NCBI GenBank assembly: GCA_944373145.1
Contig: CALWAL010000006.1
Coordinates: 1 to 64,000 of the forward strand
Direction: 5' to 3'
Length of the DNA stretch: 64,000 bases
Origin: an uncultured Bacilli bacterium
GTDB lineage: Bacteria > Bacillota_I > Bacilli_A > RF39 > UBA660
The notes below the pieces were generated by a model that was given only the letters and a program-made list of their open reading frames with translations, was not told the DNA's origin and searched no databases. Position 1 is the stretch's first letter. Each line of letters opens with the position of its first letter. Positions 25,559 through 34,229 of this stretch are shown here, one piece after another. Made by a program: the position numbers and the translations under genes.

Positions 25559-28014
25559 TCATCCCCTTCTCCAATATAAAATACACCTGTTTGATTTTCC
25601 ATATAATCTTCCATTCTAGAATTTTTACCAATAACTAAGTATTTCCTTACTGCTACATTTTCTGTTCTAACACCCATATTGTCAGCGCCTAATACTTCTT
25701 CACCATCTCTACTTACATATATTCCTTTATTATTTACTAAATTTTTCATTTCTTCACCAGTTTTTGAAATGTTTAGTCCGTCTTTATCAAAGACAAATCC
25801 CGTTTCTGTCACAACTTTATTAACACCATTTTGTATAATTGATGATATTGAAACAGAGAAATCCAACGCAGTTTGTTGCAACTCAACAATTTGAGACTTT
25901 AATGTATCAATACTCGACTTGTTGTCATTTAATTGTGAATCAATCTCTTCTTTAGTACTATAGTTATTATTCAAATTTTCTTGAATGGAATCAGTTTGTT
26001 CACGAATGTCATTTAATTCATCAGATACTACGATTGCCGTATCAATCCAATTATAGTCATCAAAAATATTAGAATCTACTTCGCTATTATCAACATAAGT
26101 ACCTTGCCAACGGGCAACAATCTTTCCTTCGTTTGCACTAAAATTCTCTCCGTCCTCAGACCATTTTATGTGCAAATATGAATTCAAACCATTAGAACCT
26201 GCTACACCTTGTTGTCCTTGAATACCCTGTATTCCTTGATCTCCTTTAATCTTAGACCATATATATGCACTAGGAGTGGTTGGTGGTGTCGGAGATGTAG
26301 TGTTTGAAACTCCTAAGTATTCGGTTGTTTCAGTTGGGGTTGCTGTCATATCCCTTCCGTCGGAAAAAGTTGAATATCTAATATAAAAATAAGACGATGT
26401 CCCGTCTTCACCAGGTGGCCCTTGTTGGCCTGGAATGCCTTGTGCTCCAGCAGTTGATAATGTTAGATTAATTTGCTTTGTAACTGAATAAGTACTACCA
26501 TCGCTATTGTAATTAAAAATCACATTATAATTATTACTAATATTATCAATAGTTACATTTTTATCAATTGAAAAAATTATCCTAGAGTCGTCAATCTGAG
26601 TCGTTATACCAACATTTGAATCATTAAGCTCAACCGATGGCATTACTTGTTTGCCTTTAAAATAAGCATAAAAATCAACTACATAACTTGCGGTATCCAA
26701 TGGTAATTTATTACTATCTGCTGGTATTGTCATCGTATATTGTGATAAATCGACATTAAAATAGCTTATTGACTCCGCTAATTCTTTAACATTTGTTTCA
26801 GTACTAGAAACAGTTTCCTTAATACCGTTTACATCCAATTCTAGACTAGTATATTTCTCACTTTGTTCTGTTATTTTTGTAGCTTGAGCTGTTAGCTCAT
26901 TTTTTACATGATCTACATCCAATTTTATCGATTCTAAACTCTTTTTGCTGCTACCAGCTAAATTATAATTGGTTTGAGAATTTTGTTGTACTGCTGCGGC
27001 CAATTTTGTATAAATTCTTGCACTTGAAGCTATCTTCAGAATTGTTGTTGAAAAAATATTTCCTTGTTTATCTTGAACTTCAATCTGATCTCCTATGTCA
27101 TATAAGTAGGAATCTACTGCATCAGTTATCTCAAATGGAACAATATACATACCAAGAATTTGTGAAGCAATTGAATCTATCATTTCGGCTTTATTTAAGT
27201 CCACAAAAGGATTGTCATATAATTTCCAATCAAAAAGACCATTCGCTAATATACTTTCTTCATCTTTTTTAACCACGTCATTATTCATGCCTGTGTTTCC
27301 CAAAACTACCGAATTAATAGGTCCAAACATTTTTTCTTTTGATGATAAAGATTTGTAACTTTTTCTTAATATCTGTATATCGGTTTTTACGTTTCTCTCA
27401 ATTCTAACTCCACCTAATCGAGACATTTGTGTATTACATCCGCCTAATGCTCCTGCTGATGCTATTAATTGTCTTTCAGTCGTGGAATTCAAATCAAAAT
27501 TAGGTCTAGTTTCTAAAACTAAATCATAAAAAGGAAATTCAGGTGTTTCTAATATTAATCCTCGTCTCTCAATAATTTCATTTATAAAGAAACCTAATGT
27601 TGTAGGATAAACTATATTATCAAGTCCACCATACGGATTATCAAACACTACAGATTTATCTTTCATTGTTATTTCTATTGTTTTTGCAGTTGAATTCGAT
27701 TTTATTGAATCAGGTGGAGGTATAAATATCCCTTGTGGGATATATTCAATAGAATTATCTTCCAATACTAACCCACGATATACACTTATTTCTTTATTGA
27801 CTACATCAATATTATTTTCACGATTAAAAATAGTTATCTTACACTGTTTTGTAGGAAATTCTCCAATCATTTTACTAGCTTCATGTGATATAGAGGGATG
27901 AGACTTTATAACATCCATCCCTGTATATTCAATACCATCAATTACTATCTTGGTTTTAGGAGTTCTAGAATATTTTTTACTAGCTTTTAAATACGCATCA
28001 CTAGGGATATACAT
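25555..28014 (-). CDS. Tail-tip/baseplate protein with collagen-like repeats
   Basis: An 819-aa protein. The N-terminal 350 residues look like a baseplate hub (YIPSDAYLKASKKYSRTPKTK, PQGIFIPPPD). A coiled-coil, then Gly-X-Y collagen-like runs (GIPGQQGPPGEDG at about 522-534 and GDQGIQGIQGQQGVAG further on) lead to a C-terminal coiled-coil and a VFDKDGLNI-type segment found in tail fibres. The ATG overlaps the previous stop (TAATG) and lacks a strong ribosome site, so it is translationally coupled. Confidence 0.75.
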   Translation of the reverse strand: MYIPSDAYLKASKKYSRTPKTKIVIDGIEYTGMDVIKSHPSISHEASKMIGEFPTKQCKITIFNRENNIDVVNKEISVYRGLVLEDNSIEYIPQGIFIPPPDSIKSNSTAKTIEITMKDKSVVFDNPYGGLDNIVYPTTLGFFINEIIERRGLILETPEFPFYDLVLETRPNFDLNSTTERQLIASAGALGGCNTQMSRLGGVRIERNVKTDIQILRKSYKSLSSKEKMFGPINSVVLGNTGMNNDVVKKDEESILANGLFDWKLYDNPFVDLNKAEMIDSIASQILGMYIVPFEITDAVDSYLYDIGDQIEVQDKQGNIFSTTILKIASSARIYTKLAAAVQQNSQTNYNLAGSSKKSLESIKLDVDHVKNELTAQATKITEQSEKYTSLELDVNGIKETVSSTETNVKELAESISYFNVDLSQYTMTIPADSNKLPLDTASYVVDFYAYFKGKQVMPSVELNDSNVGITTQIDDSRIIFSIDKNVTIDNISNNYNVIFNYNSDGSTYSVTKQINLTLSTAGAQGIPGQQGPPGEDGTSSYFYIRYSTFSDGRDMTATPTETTEYLGVSNTTSPTPPTTPSAYIWSKIKGDQGIQGIQGQQGVAGSNGLNSYLHIKWSEDGENFSANEGKIVARWQGTYVDNSEVDSNIFDDYNWIDTAIVVSDELNDIREQTDSIQENLNNNYSTKEEIDSQLNDNKSSIDTLKSQIVELQQTALDFSVSISSIIQNGVNKVVTETGFVFDKDGLNISKTGEEMKNLVNNKGIYVSRDGEEVLGADNMGVRTENVAVRKYLVIGKNSRMEDYMENQTGVFYIGEGDE

Positions 28015-28412
28015 TAAGCTAATTCATCAGGAATCATTTGTGTGTATCTCAGTTCAATATCATCACAATTAAAATTCTCTGTCCCTTCATTACAAAATAA
28101 TACATGTGCGTCTACTTGATCACTTGCTGGGTACATAATTCTAGTAACTCTACTACGACTCTCTAAATCATAGTAATTAACTTCGCTTTGTTCTTTTTTT
28201 CTTTCAACTAAAATTTCGCTGGCTTCTTCTTCACTCAATTTTTGAAATAAAAATCCCACTTTAACTCTTCGTGGTAACACATCACGAAACATAACATTAT
28301 CATCAGTAGTTCCTGTAGATTCGCTATCAGTTTGTGGATAATCCCACCAAATACCATTGACGGTATATTTTTTTCCGTCAATCAAAATTTCTGTTTTCTT
28401 TAAATCATCCCT
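28014..28412 (-). CDS. Small tail protein; start codon AGG
   Basis: A 132-aa tail protein in the usual slot after the tape measure. In this frame a TGA occurs at 28430-28428; after it there is no ATG, GTG or TTG until a TTG at 28385 that has no ribosome site. The codon at 28412-28410 is AGG, 7 nt after GAGG (28423-28420), with A at -1 (AAGG). Read this way the N terminus is DDLKKTEILIDGKKYTVNG. This is one of four late genes with the arrangement matching the phage CCU-anticodon initiator-like tRNA. If AGG is not used, the TTG gives a 123-aa form. Confidence 0.7.
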   Translation of the reverse strand, partial: RDDLKKTEILIDGKKYTVNGIWWDYPQTDSESTGTTDDNVMFRDVLPRRVKVGFLFQKLSEEEASEILVERKKEQSEVNYYDLESRSRVTRIMYPASDQVDAHVLFCNEGTENFNCDDIELRYTQMIPDELA

Positions 28413-28422
28413 TTTATCACCT

Positions 28423-30996
28423 CTATGTCAACAATGTAATTTTTCCATCAGCAATTTGAGTATCATTTATTTCTTGAATCATATATCTACCATCTGGGTA
28501 TTTATGAATCAGAGTAATCTCTATTCTTTGTACATTTTTTCTATTATTATTAGCTGCAACTGATGCTTTATATGATTGTTCATAAATTTTTGATTCCGGA
28601 GCTATGATTTCTCCTTCTCTTTTGTTATCACCAACAATTACTGGTCTTGGTTTATTTGGTTCAACCCAACCACCTTCTGCTAATCTTGGTAATTCTATTG
28701 GTTTGGACATTTTTAAATTAAAGCCCCACTTTTGGCCACCAATAACAGGCACCCAATCTGGAACATCAAAACTAATCTTATTAATTGCTTTTTTTAAAAG
28801 ATTAAAACCTTCAATCAAAGCATTAATCATACTTTCCACACCACTTAAAATTAAGTTAATTGGAGATGCTATAACTGCACTTAACGTTTCCCATATTCCA
28901 CTAAATATTGATTTTACACCTTCCCAAGCTTTTTCCCAATTCAACGTAAAAATTCCTGTTACAAAATCAATAACTCCAGAGAAAATATCTTTTAAACCAC
29001 CAAATATCTTACCTATTCTAGTGCAAACATTTTCAAATGCCGGCTTCAGATTTTTCCAAAGGAAATCAACAATTGGAGCTAACACATTAGTCCATAAAAA
29101 TTGAGCTACAGTAATAACTCTTTCTACAATTGGAATGACACGATCATTTATAAGGTCTGTTACACCTTCAAATGCAGATGAGAAAACTCCGCCCAAAAAA
29201 TCCGCTAATGGAATTCCCACATTAGTCCATAAAATAGAAAGAGCCTCAGTTAAAATTTTTACAACAGGTTCTAAAACTGAACCAATGAAAGTACCTAATG
29301 GCACTAAAATTTTATTCCACAATTTTTCGAATGTGCTAGTTAATTTAGGAATTACTGTTCCGCCGATATATTCTAAAGCAGGCTGTAATATTTTTTGCCA
29401 TGCATCAATAAATACTGTAGTTATAAAATCTGCAAGTGGAGTCATAATTGTTATAAATGAATTAAATCCATCTATCAAACTAGGAATAATAGTAGTAACA
29501 AATAAATTAAAAATGCCTTGTAACGAATTTACAAATATTCCAACTATTTGATTTATAGAATTTCTAAAACTTTCAGAATTTAAATATAATGCAGTCATAG
29601 CACCTGCTAATAAAGCAACTGCTGCTATAACTGCTAGAACCGGTGCACTAACAGCACCCAATACAGCAGACAATCCTGCAAATGCAGTTTTCGCTACAGC
29701 TGCAACTCCTCCAGCTTTAGAAATTGTTGTTATAAATGATGCAATCTTTATTCCGGTTATTGCTGTTCCTATAGTAACTGCACCACTAGCTACAACGGTT
29801 ACTATAGTTTTCCAGTTCTTAGATACAAATTTTTGACACTTTATAAATGCAGATTGTACCATACCTAAGGAACTTTTTATATTTTCTGCAATCTTTTGAG
29901 CTTTTGGTGAAATTGTATCTTCAGATGATATTTGTGGAATATCCAATCCTGGAACACTAGTCGATGGTGAGCTCTGATTATTGTTTTTAGAATTTTCAGT
30001 GGATGAATCATCATTACTTTTTAATATATTTAATTCATCATAGTTCATAATCGATTTAGCTTTTTTTGCCTTCTTTGATGTAGATTCTATACTGTTTCCA
30101 GCATCAGCTGCGGTAGTTCCCAACGTGCCAAATGCTGAAGAACTATTATTTATGCCTGCTGACATATCAAATCCTAAAACTGACATAACTTGTTTCACAA
30201 TACTGAAGAAGCTTATCATGGCATTCATAGCGCTTTGAATAATTGGGATAAATAAATTAGCTATTGGCATTATCACTTGCCCAATGATTGTTTTTAATTG
30301 CGTAAATGGTGCATTTAATTGTGCAACTCTACCAGAAAAAGTATTTGCATATTTTGCTGCATCACCTGCTTGATATTTTGATTCCTCTAGTATCCCATTT
30401 ACTTCTGCTAATATTTTTTCTTCTTGAGTTAATTCAGCAACCGTCTTACCTTGTGTTTTCGCATAATCTTCCCACATTTTTGCAACATTTTTAGTAACAC
30501 CAGCATTATCTACTAATACTGAATTTTCGTTCTTTAAACCTTCTGTTGCAGATCGTATAGCTTCACCATATTCATATGATGACTGCCTGCCAAATGCTGC
30601 AGAATCTTTTAATGCTAACATTACTTTTTTTATTTGTTCATCATCATATCCTCTAGCTGCTAAATTTTTATATGAAATTACGGCATCACTTAATGGAACT
30701 AATCCATCTTTTATATAATCATTTATAAAACTTTGTGCAACACTAAAACTTCTTCCTTGCCCTTCAACTATTGATTGAAGTCCTAACCATGCGGCTTGAG
30801 ATTGTGCGGCTGTATCAACACATGCTTTACCAAACGATATAATAGCTCCAACAGCAAATGTGCTCGCAATTAATTTACCTATTTTTGAGAATCCTTTTTG
30901 AAAAACATTTTCACTGTTTTTTACAGTTCTTTGTACTTGTGAATTAAAAGCGCCATTATTAAGACTAGCTTTTACAAAAATTTCACCTACATTCCT
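28423..30996 (-). CDS. Tape measure protein; start codon AGG
   Basis: An 857-aa tail length-determining protein. Its N terminus reads NVGEIFVKASLNNGAFNSQV, typical of tape measures, followed by hydrophobic and helical stretches and a C-terminal KPRPVIVGDNKREGEIIAPESK motif. From the in-frame TAA at 31011 there is no ATG, GTG or TTG until residue 126 (30621), deep inside the conserved part. An AGG at 30996-30994 precedes the conserved start, 6 nt after GGAGG, in the context AAAGGAAT. A truncated start at 30621 has no ribosome site and would remove the N-terminal 125 residues. Confidence 0.85.
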   Translation of the reverse strand, partial: RNVGEIFVKASLNNGAFNSQVQRTVKNSENVFQKGFSKIGKLIASTFAVGAIISFGKACVDTAAQSQAAWLGLQSIVEGQGRSFSVAQSFINDYIKDGLVPLSDAVISYKNLAARGYDDEQIKKVMLALKDSAAFGRQSSYEYGEAIRSATEGLKNENSVLVDNAGVTKNVAKMWEDYAKTQGKTVAELTQEEKILAEVNGILEESKYQAGDAAKYANTFSGRVAQLNAPFTQLKTIIGQVIMPIANLFIPIIQSAMNAMISFFSIVKQVMSVLGFDMSAGINNSSSAFGTLGTTAADAGNSIESTSKKAKKAKSIMNYDELNILKSNDDSSTENSKNNNQSSPSTSVPGLDIPQISSEDTISPKAQKIAENIKSSLGMVQSAFIKCQKFVSKNWKTIVTVVASGAVTIGTAITGIKIASFITTISKAGGVAAVAKTAFAGLSAVLGAVSAPVLAVIAAVALLAGAMTALYLNSESFRNSINQIVGIFVNSLQGIFNLFVTTIIPSLIDGFNSFITIMTPLADFITTVFIDAWQKILQPALEYIGGTVIPKLTSTFEKLWNKILVPLGTFIGSVLEPVVKILTEALSILWTNVGIPLADFLGGVFSSAFEGVTDLINDRVIPIVERVITVAQFLWTNVLAPIVDFLWKNLKPAFENVCTRIGKIFGGLKDIFSGVIDFVTGIFTLNWEKAWEGVKSIFSGIWETLSAVIASPINLILSGVESMINALIEGFNLLKKAINKISFDVPDWVPVIGGQKWGFNLKMSKPIELPRLAEGGWVEPNKPRPVIVGDNKREGEIIAPESKIYEQSYKASVAANNNRKNVQRIEITLIHKYPDGRYMIQEINDTQIADGKITLLT

Positions 30997-31361
30997 TTCG
31001 ACCCTCCTTTATAAAAAGCGCTTTTCATAGATTCTTGGAATAATCGAAGTTTTTCCTTATATTCTTTTTCACTCATTGATGCTATTTTTTTCTTATTTTG
31101 TATTCTTTTCCATTCATCATATACCTTTTTTTCTTCTTTAGTAAATTGTTTGATTTTTTTGATATCTTTTTCAGTTCTAATACTAATTATCCGAACTAAT
31201 GGAGTATCACCTGTTAACCCACTAAAGAGTCTCTTATATTCACCATACGATATATCTTCAATTGATAACCTTATACCATATTGCATAGCAAAACTGGATT
31301 CAATAAGATGCCAATCTAAATCAATATCATATCCAATATCATCTTCTACGTGGGTTATTGG
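30987..31361 (-). CDS. Tail assembly chaperone, C-terminal part made by -1 frameshift
   Basis: The -1 frame continues from the slippery site through ITHVEDDIGYDIDLDWHLIE and LSIEDISYGEYKRLFSGLTGDTPLVRIISIRTEKD to a stop at 30987. This is the Gp15/gpT-like part of siphovirus tail assembly chaperones. A free ATG exists at 31286 but has no ribosome site. Joined to the upstream frame, the fusion would be about 238 aa, required in lambda-like phages to load the tape measure for tail tube assembly. Confidence 0.8.
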   Translation of the reverse strand, partial: PITHVEDDIGYDIDLDWHLIESSFAMQYGIRLSIEDISYGEYKRLFSGLTGDTPLVRIISIRTEKDIKKIKQFTKEEKKVYDEWKRIQNKKKIASMSEKEYKEKLRLFQESMKSAFYKGGSKGM

Positions 31362-31702
31362 TTTTTTTCTACTGCTTCTTTTATCTTATCGTATTCTTCT
31401 TCTTGAATAGCCGCCATTACAAATAATGACAATTCTTTTGTAGCTTTAACTGATAAATCCATTTTATCAATCTCTTTCATTTGCTCTTTGTTTAATGCTA
31501 ACAATAGTATTTCTCTTTCATAATCAACATCCACTTTTGGTGCTGTTGTCATTTCATTTGATAATTTTTGAATTTTTTTATACGTAGATTGTCTGTTATC
31601 GACTACAAAAATAACTGGTTTTCCTTCTTTATTCATAAATGTTATTTGTGGAAAATTATCCCCAGTTAAAATTTTTCCACTCGCATCATAAGTTTTTGCC
31701 AT
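31355..31702 (-). CDS. Tail assembly chaperone, zero-frame product (gpG-like)
   Basis: A 115-aa, mostly helical protein directly downstream of the major tail protein, the standard place for the gpG-like chaperone. It ends in EAVEKNQ, whose codons carry the slippery heptamer. Start ATG with AAAGGA about 10 nt upstream. A fraction of ribosomes should shift -1 to make the longer fusion product. Confidence 0.85.
   Translation of the reverse strand: MAKTYDASGKILTGDNFPQITFMNKEGKPVIFVVDNRQSTYKKIQKLSNEMTTAPKVDVDYEREILLLALNKEQMKEIDKMDLSVKATKELSLFVMAAIQEEEYDKIKEAVEKNQ
31361..31367 (-). promoter_or_regulatory. Programmed -1 frameshift slippery site A_AAA_AAC
   Basis: On the minus strand the zero frame reads GAA AAA AAC CAA TAA. 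The heptamer A AAA AAC is in the correct phase for simultaneous slippage, and the stop follows one codon later. The -1 frame opens into the second chaperone segment. Confidence 0.85.
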
Positions 31703-31766
31703 AAATTAAAATTCCTTTCTTATATAAAAAATAAGGGAGACAAACGTCTCCCCAAATAACTACATT

Positions 31767-32213
31767 TTATTCAGCAGCTGCTACTGTATATACAGGTTCA
31801 CCGTCTGATAAAATTTCAGCTTCTAGTGAATTTGGAGCTGTAGAATCTCCACCAAATGGTGTAGTAACATTTACAACACAATCAAATTTTAGTGAATCAC
31901 CATTTGGGAAAACAATTTCAAAGACAGAATTAACGTCTTGACCACTTTTGAATGCTAAACCAGCAACATAATCATTTCCTGGATCACCATAATTTCTTTT
32001 TCCACTTAACGAAACACTAAATGCTTTAGCGGTCATTAAACGTCTAACCCAACCATGTTGGTCTAATGGATTCCACTCTTCAACTCCTCCGTCAATTGAA
32101 GAAGATAAACTTTCCATATCTTTAATGATTAGCATATCAGTTTCTTCTGAAGTTCTACCATTTGTTCCAATTTTAAAATCTAAATCATAAGTTGGTATTA
32201 CCCCTAAATTCCT
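31767..32213 (-). CDS. Major tail tube protein; start codon AGG
   Basis: A 148-aa tail tube subunit: NLGVIPTYDLDFKIGTNG, then WNPLDQHGWVRRLMTAKAFSVSLSGKRNYGDPGNDYVAGLA and a C-terminal LEAEILSDGEPVYT, the conserved pattern of Gram-positive siphovirus tail proteins. From the in-frame TGA near 32230 there is no ATG, GTG or TTG before codon 27 (32135), and that ATG has no ribosome site. The AGG at 32213-32211 lies 7 nt after GAGG and directly precedes the conserved N terminus, again in AAGGAAT context. Confidence 0.88.
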   Translation of the reverse strand, partial: RNLGVIPTYDLDFKIGTNGRTSEETDMLIIKDMESLSSSIDGGVEEWNPLDQHGWVRRLMTAKAFSVSLSGKRNYGDPGNDYVAGLAFKSGQDVNSVFEIVFPNGDSLKFDCVVNVTTPFGGDSTAPNSLEAEILSDGEPVYTVAAAE

Positions 32214-32215
32214 TA

Positions 32216-32611
32216 TTATCCCTCTCTTTCATAATAAAGGTCGATTTCTAATGAATATTCTTGTATTCCATTATCATCAGTTCCCAAATTAATTGGATTT
32301 TCAAAGCAATGCTTAAAACTTACTTTTTTATTTCCAATTACAGTTTTTTTATTGTCAAAAAATTTATATAACTCATTAATTACTTTTTCGGCTTCGGTTT
32401 GATTCATACCATAACGTATTAAAACTGTTAATGGTTTAACTGAATATGTTGATAACTGTAGATTGTTTATTGGTGAAATATTCCTTTTAGAATTATAAAT
32501 ACATAATGTATTTTTTAAATTATTATCAATTTTATTAATACTAATTCTAGGAAATAACGATATATTGAAATAATTGATTTTGAACCAATCTCTAACTTCA
32601 CTTAATAGCAT
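32216..32611 (-). CDS. Tail completion / minor capsid protein (DUF6838-like)
   Basis: A 131-aa protein in the head-tail connector block just upstream of the major tail gene. Visible features: LLSEVRDWFKINYFN at the N terminus and IQEYSLEIDLYYER at the C terminus. AAAGGA precedes the ATG. The family role, closing the tail end, is by position and length. Confidence 0.7.
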   Translation of the reverse strand: MLLSEVRDWFKINYFNISLFPRISINKIDNNLKNTLCIYNSKRNISPINNLQLSTYSVKPLTVLIRYGMNQTEAEKVINELYKFFDNKKTVIGNKKVSFKHCFENPINLGTDDNGIQEYSLEIDLYYEREG

Positions 32612-32612
32612 A

Positions 32613-32978
32613 TCAACTTAAATCCTTTCTCATAAATCTTGCGAAAGTAATACGCAAAAACATTTTTTTATTTCCTGTTATCCAAGGTGCAAACCATTGA
32701 CCTTGAGCATTTGCGTTTTTTTCTTTTCTAAAATTATACTCTGGGTGAAAATATATCTTTCTTGCATATGGTGTATCGACTTTTAACAAAACATACTTTT
32801 TCGCATTTTTGTCATCAATAAACATACTTCTATTTTGCATTTGACCAGTATCAAATGGCATTACCTGTGAATTAACTACATCTGTTTTTAAAGCATCCAC
32901 TGATTTTATCAAATTTTTTATCATCTTTTGCTCAAGTGAAGATAAATTTTTACTATTAATTTTAGAATATACTTTCAT
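32613..32978 (-). CDS. Minor capsid protein (Minor_capsid_2-like) head-tail connector
   Basis: A 121-aa protein with MPFDTGQMQNRSMF, TPYARKIYFHPEYNFRKEKN and QWFAPWITGNKKMF, the pattern of the second minor capsid connector in Gram-positive siphoviruses. GAGG precedes the ATG, which overlaps the previous stop. Confidence 0.8.
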   Translation of the reverse strand: MKVYSKINSKNLSSLEQKMIKNLIKSVDALKTDVVNSQVMPFDTGQMQNRSMFIDDKNAKKYVLLKVDTPYARKIYFHPEYNFRKEKNANAQGQWFAPWITGNKKMFLRITFARFMRKDLS

Positions 32979-33325
32979 TACATTACCTCTAAATTAGTAC
33001 TGTAAATTGTTCCATCTGGGTTTCTTGGTCTACTACATGAATATATATCTAGTTCCTTATCAGCAATAAAAACTTTTCCTGACTTAATCTTCGGTAATAA
33101 AGGTGCAATATCACCTTTAAGTATAATCTTTCCAATTAAATCAACTCTTGTACCATCAGTATCTATAATTCTTTTACTTTTTTCGCTAAAAATACATCTA
33201 TCTTCCACTGTACCTATAACTATTGGTTCTCCATCTTCTGTTAGCCCAGAATCATAAAGTTCTATCGTACAATTAACATTTAGCAACCAGTCCGGAAATG
33301 GTATCTTTTTTACATTTTTTGCCAT
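32978..33325 (-). CDS. Minor capsid protein (Minor_capsid_1-like), head closure
   Basis: A 115-aa beta-rich protein with DWLLNVNCTIELYDSGLTEDGEP and YSCSRPRNPDGTIYSTNLEVM, matching phage minor capsid protein 10/head-closure type. The ATG overlaps the stop of the connector upstream; coupling expected. Confidence 0.8.
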   Translation of the reverse strand: MAKNVKKIPFPDWLLNVNCTIELYDSGLTEDGEPIVIGTVEDRCIFSEKSKRIIDTDGTRVDLIGKIILKGDIAPLLPKIKSGKVFIADKELDIYSCSRPRNPDGTIYSTNLEVM

Positions 33326-33699
33326 TATAATATACCACTCATCAATCCTGTTGGCTTTAAACTAGAATAAGCCATTTCAGACATATCTAGTCGTGATGCT
33401 ATTGTATCTGCTTTTCCAACTGACACATTTATGTCAATAACACTATAACTAACAATATCGCTAGTTTCTACACCATTTTCATAAATGTAATTAGCCTGAA
33501 AGCATATAGCTTCTCTCACTTTTTCTTGTTGAAATTTTGTTAATTTGTCAAAACCAACTTTAACAATTCTATAATATGTTATATCATCAATTTTTCGACT
33601 AGCTAATATTAGACTTCTACTAATTTCTTCTTCATCACTAATAATTTTTTCCCCAATAAAACTATTTTGATAATAATCTATATCAGCATATGATTTCAT
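33325..33699 (-). CDS. Head-tail connector (gp6-like adaptor)
   Basis: A 124-aa, helix-rich protein starting SYADIDYYQNSF, with a central KFQQEKVREAICFQANYIYENG, in the place of the adaptor that binds the portal ring. GGGAGG precedes the ATG. Confidence 0.8.
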   Translation of the reverse strand: MKSYADIDYYQNSFIGEKIISDEEEISRSLILASRKIDDITYYRIVKVGFDKLTKFQQEKVREAICFQANYIYENGVETSDIVSYSVIDINVSVGKADTIASRLDMSEMAYSSLKPTGLMSGIL

Positions 33700-33717
33700 A
33701 CAACCACCTCCCAGCGG

Positions 33718-33903
33718 TTATTTAACTTTATTTGAGCTATTTTCTTCTTCGGTTGGGGAATTTACTGTAACTGATGTTTTTGCTTTAATATCGGCCTTTT
33801 TTTCATCAATTTTAGTGTAATTTTTATCGTCAGTTAATTTTTTGATATTATCTAACGTATAAACTTCACAAATTCCACCTTTTTTATTTCTAAATTTTGC
33901 CAT
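33718..33903 (-). CDS. Small phage protein between capsid and connectors
   Basis: A 61-aa basic then acidic protein (FRNKKGGICEVYTLDNIKKL). Similar short ORFs near capsid genes often encode decoration or assembly factors; I cannot assign this one. GGAG about 10 nt before the ATG. Confidence 0.6.
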   Translation of the reverse strand: MAKFRNKKGGICEVYTLDNIKKLTDDKNYTKIDEKKADIKAKTSVTVNSPTEEENSSNKVK

Positions 33904-33905
33904 AA

Positions 33906-34205
33906 TTATTTAGCTCCTTTTTTCTTTTCAGATTCTTCTGAAGTTAATACTTTATCTTTCAATTCAGCAATTTCCGCATTCTTTTCTTCTAACTCAGTTT
34001 CTAATTTAGAATTAGACTCTTTCAATTCAGCAATTTCCGCATTCTTTTCTTCTAACTCAGTTTCTAATTTTTCATAGTCAGCTCTAGAAACTGTTTCTCC
34101 AACAGTCTCTTTTTCACCAACTACCTTGTATCCTTGAGCTCTATAATAATCTAATTCTGATTCAGGAACTGAAATAACGATATTATTTTTAATAATTCTT
34201 TTCAT
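33906..34205 (-). CDS. Coiled-coil phage protein with internal duplication
   Basis: About 99 aa: an N-terminal globular part (RIIKNNIVISVPESELDYYRAQGYKVV) followed by a repeated coiled-coil unit KLETELEEKNAEIAELK found twice. The 50-bp exact DNA repeat shows the duplication is recent. The ATG at 34205 follows GGAGG. Position directly behind the capsid suggests a head-associated role. Confidence 0.65.
   Translation of the reverse strand: MKRIIKNNIVISVPESELDYYRAQGYKVVGEKETVGETVSRADYEKLETELEEKNAEIAELKESNSKLETELEEKNAEIAELKDKVLTSEESEKKKGAK
33958..34070. repeat. 50-bp exact direct repeat, 63-bp period
   Basis: 33958-34007 and 34021-34070 are identical and in frame (21 codons), encoding the two coiled-coil units. 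Confidence 0.9.
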
Positions 34206-34229
34206 TTCTTTTCCTCCCACCAATCGTTA

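Noticed and set aside
27006..27272. Plus-strand ORF inside the baseplate gene
   Set aside because: Shadow of a well-supported minus-strand gene.
28604..29551. Plus-strand ORFs over the tape measure
   Set aside because: Shadow frames of the repetitive tape measure sequence.
30979..30996. ATT as tape measure start
   Set aside because: Only 2 nt from the AGGTGA-like sequence and would not explain the other three genes.
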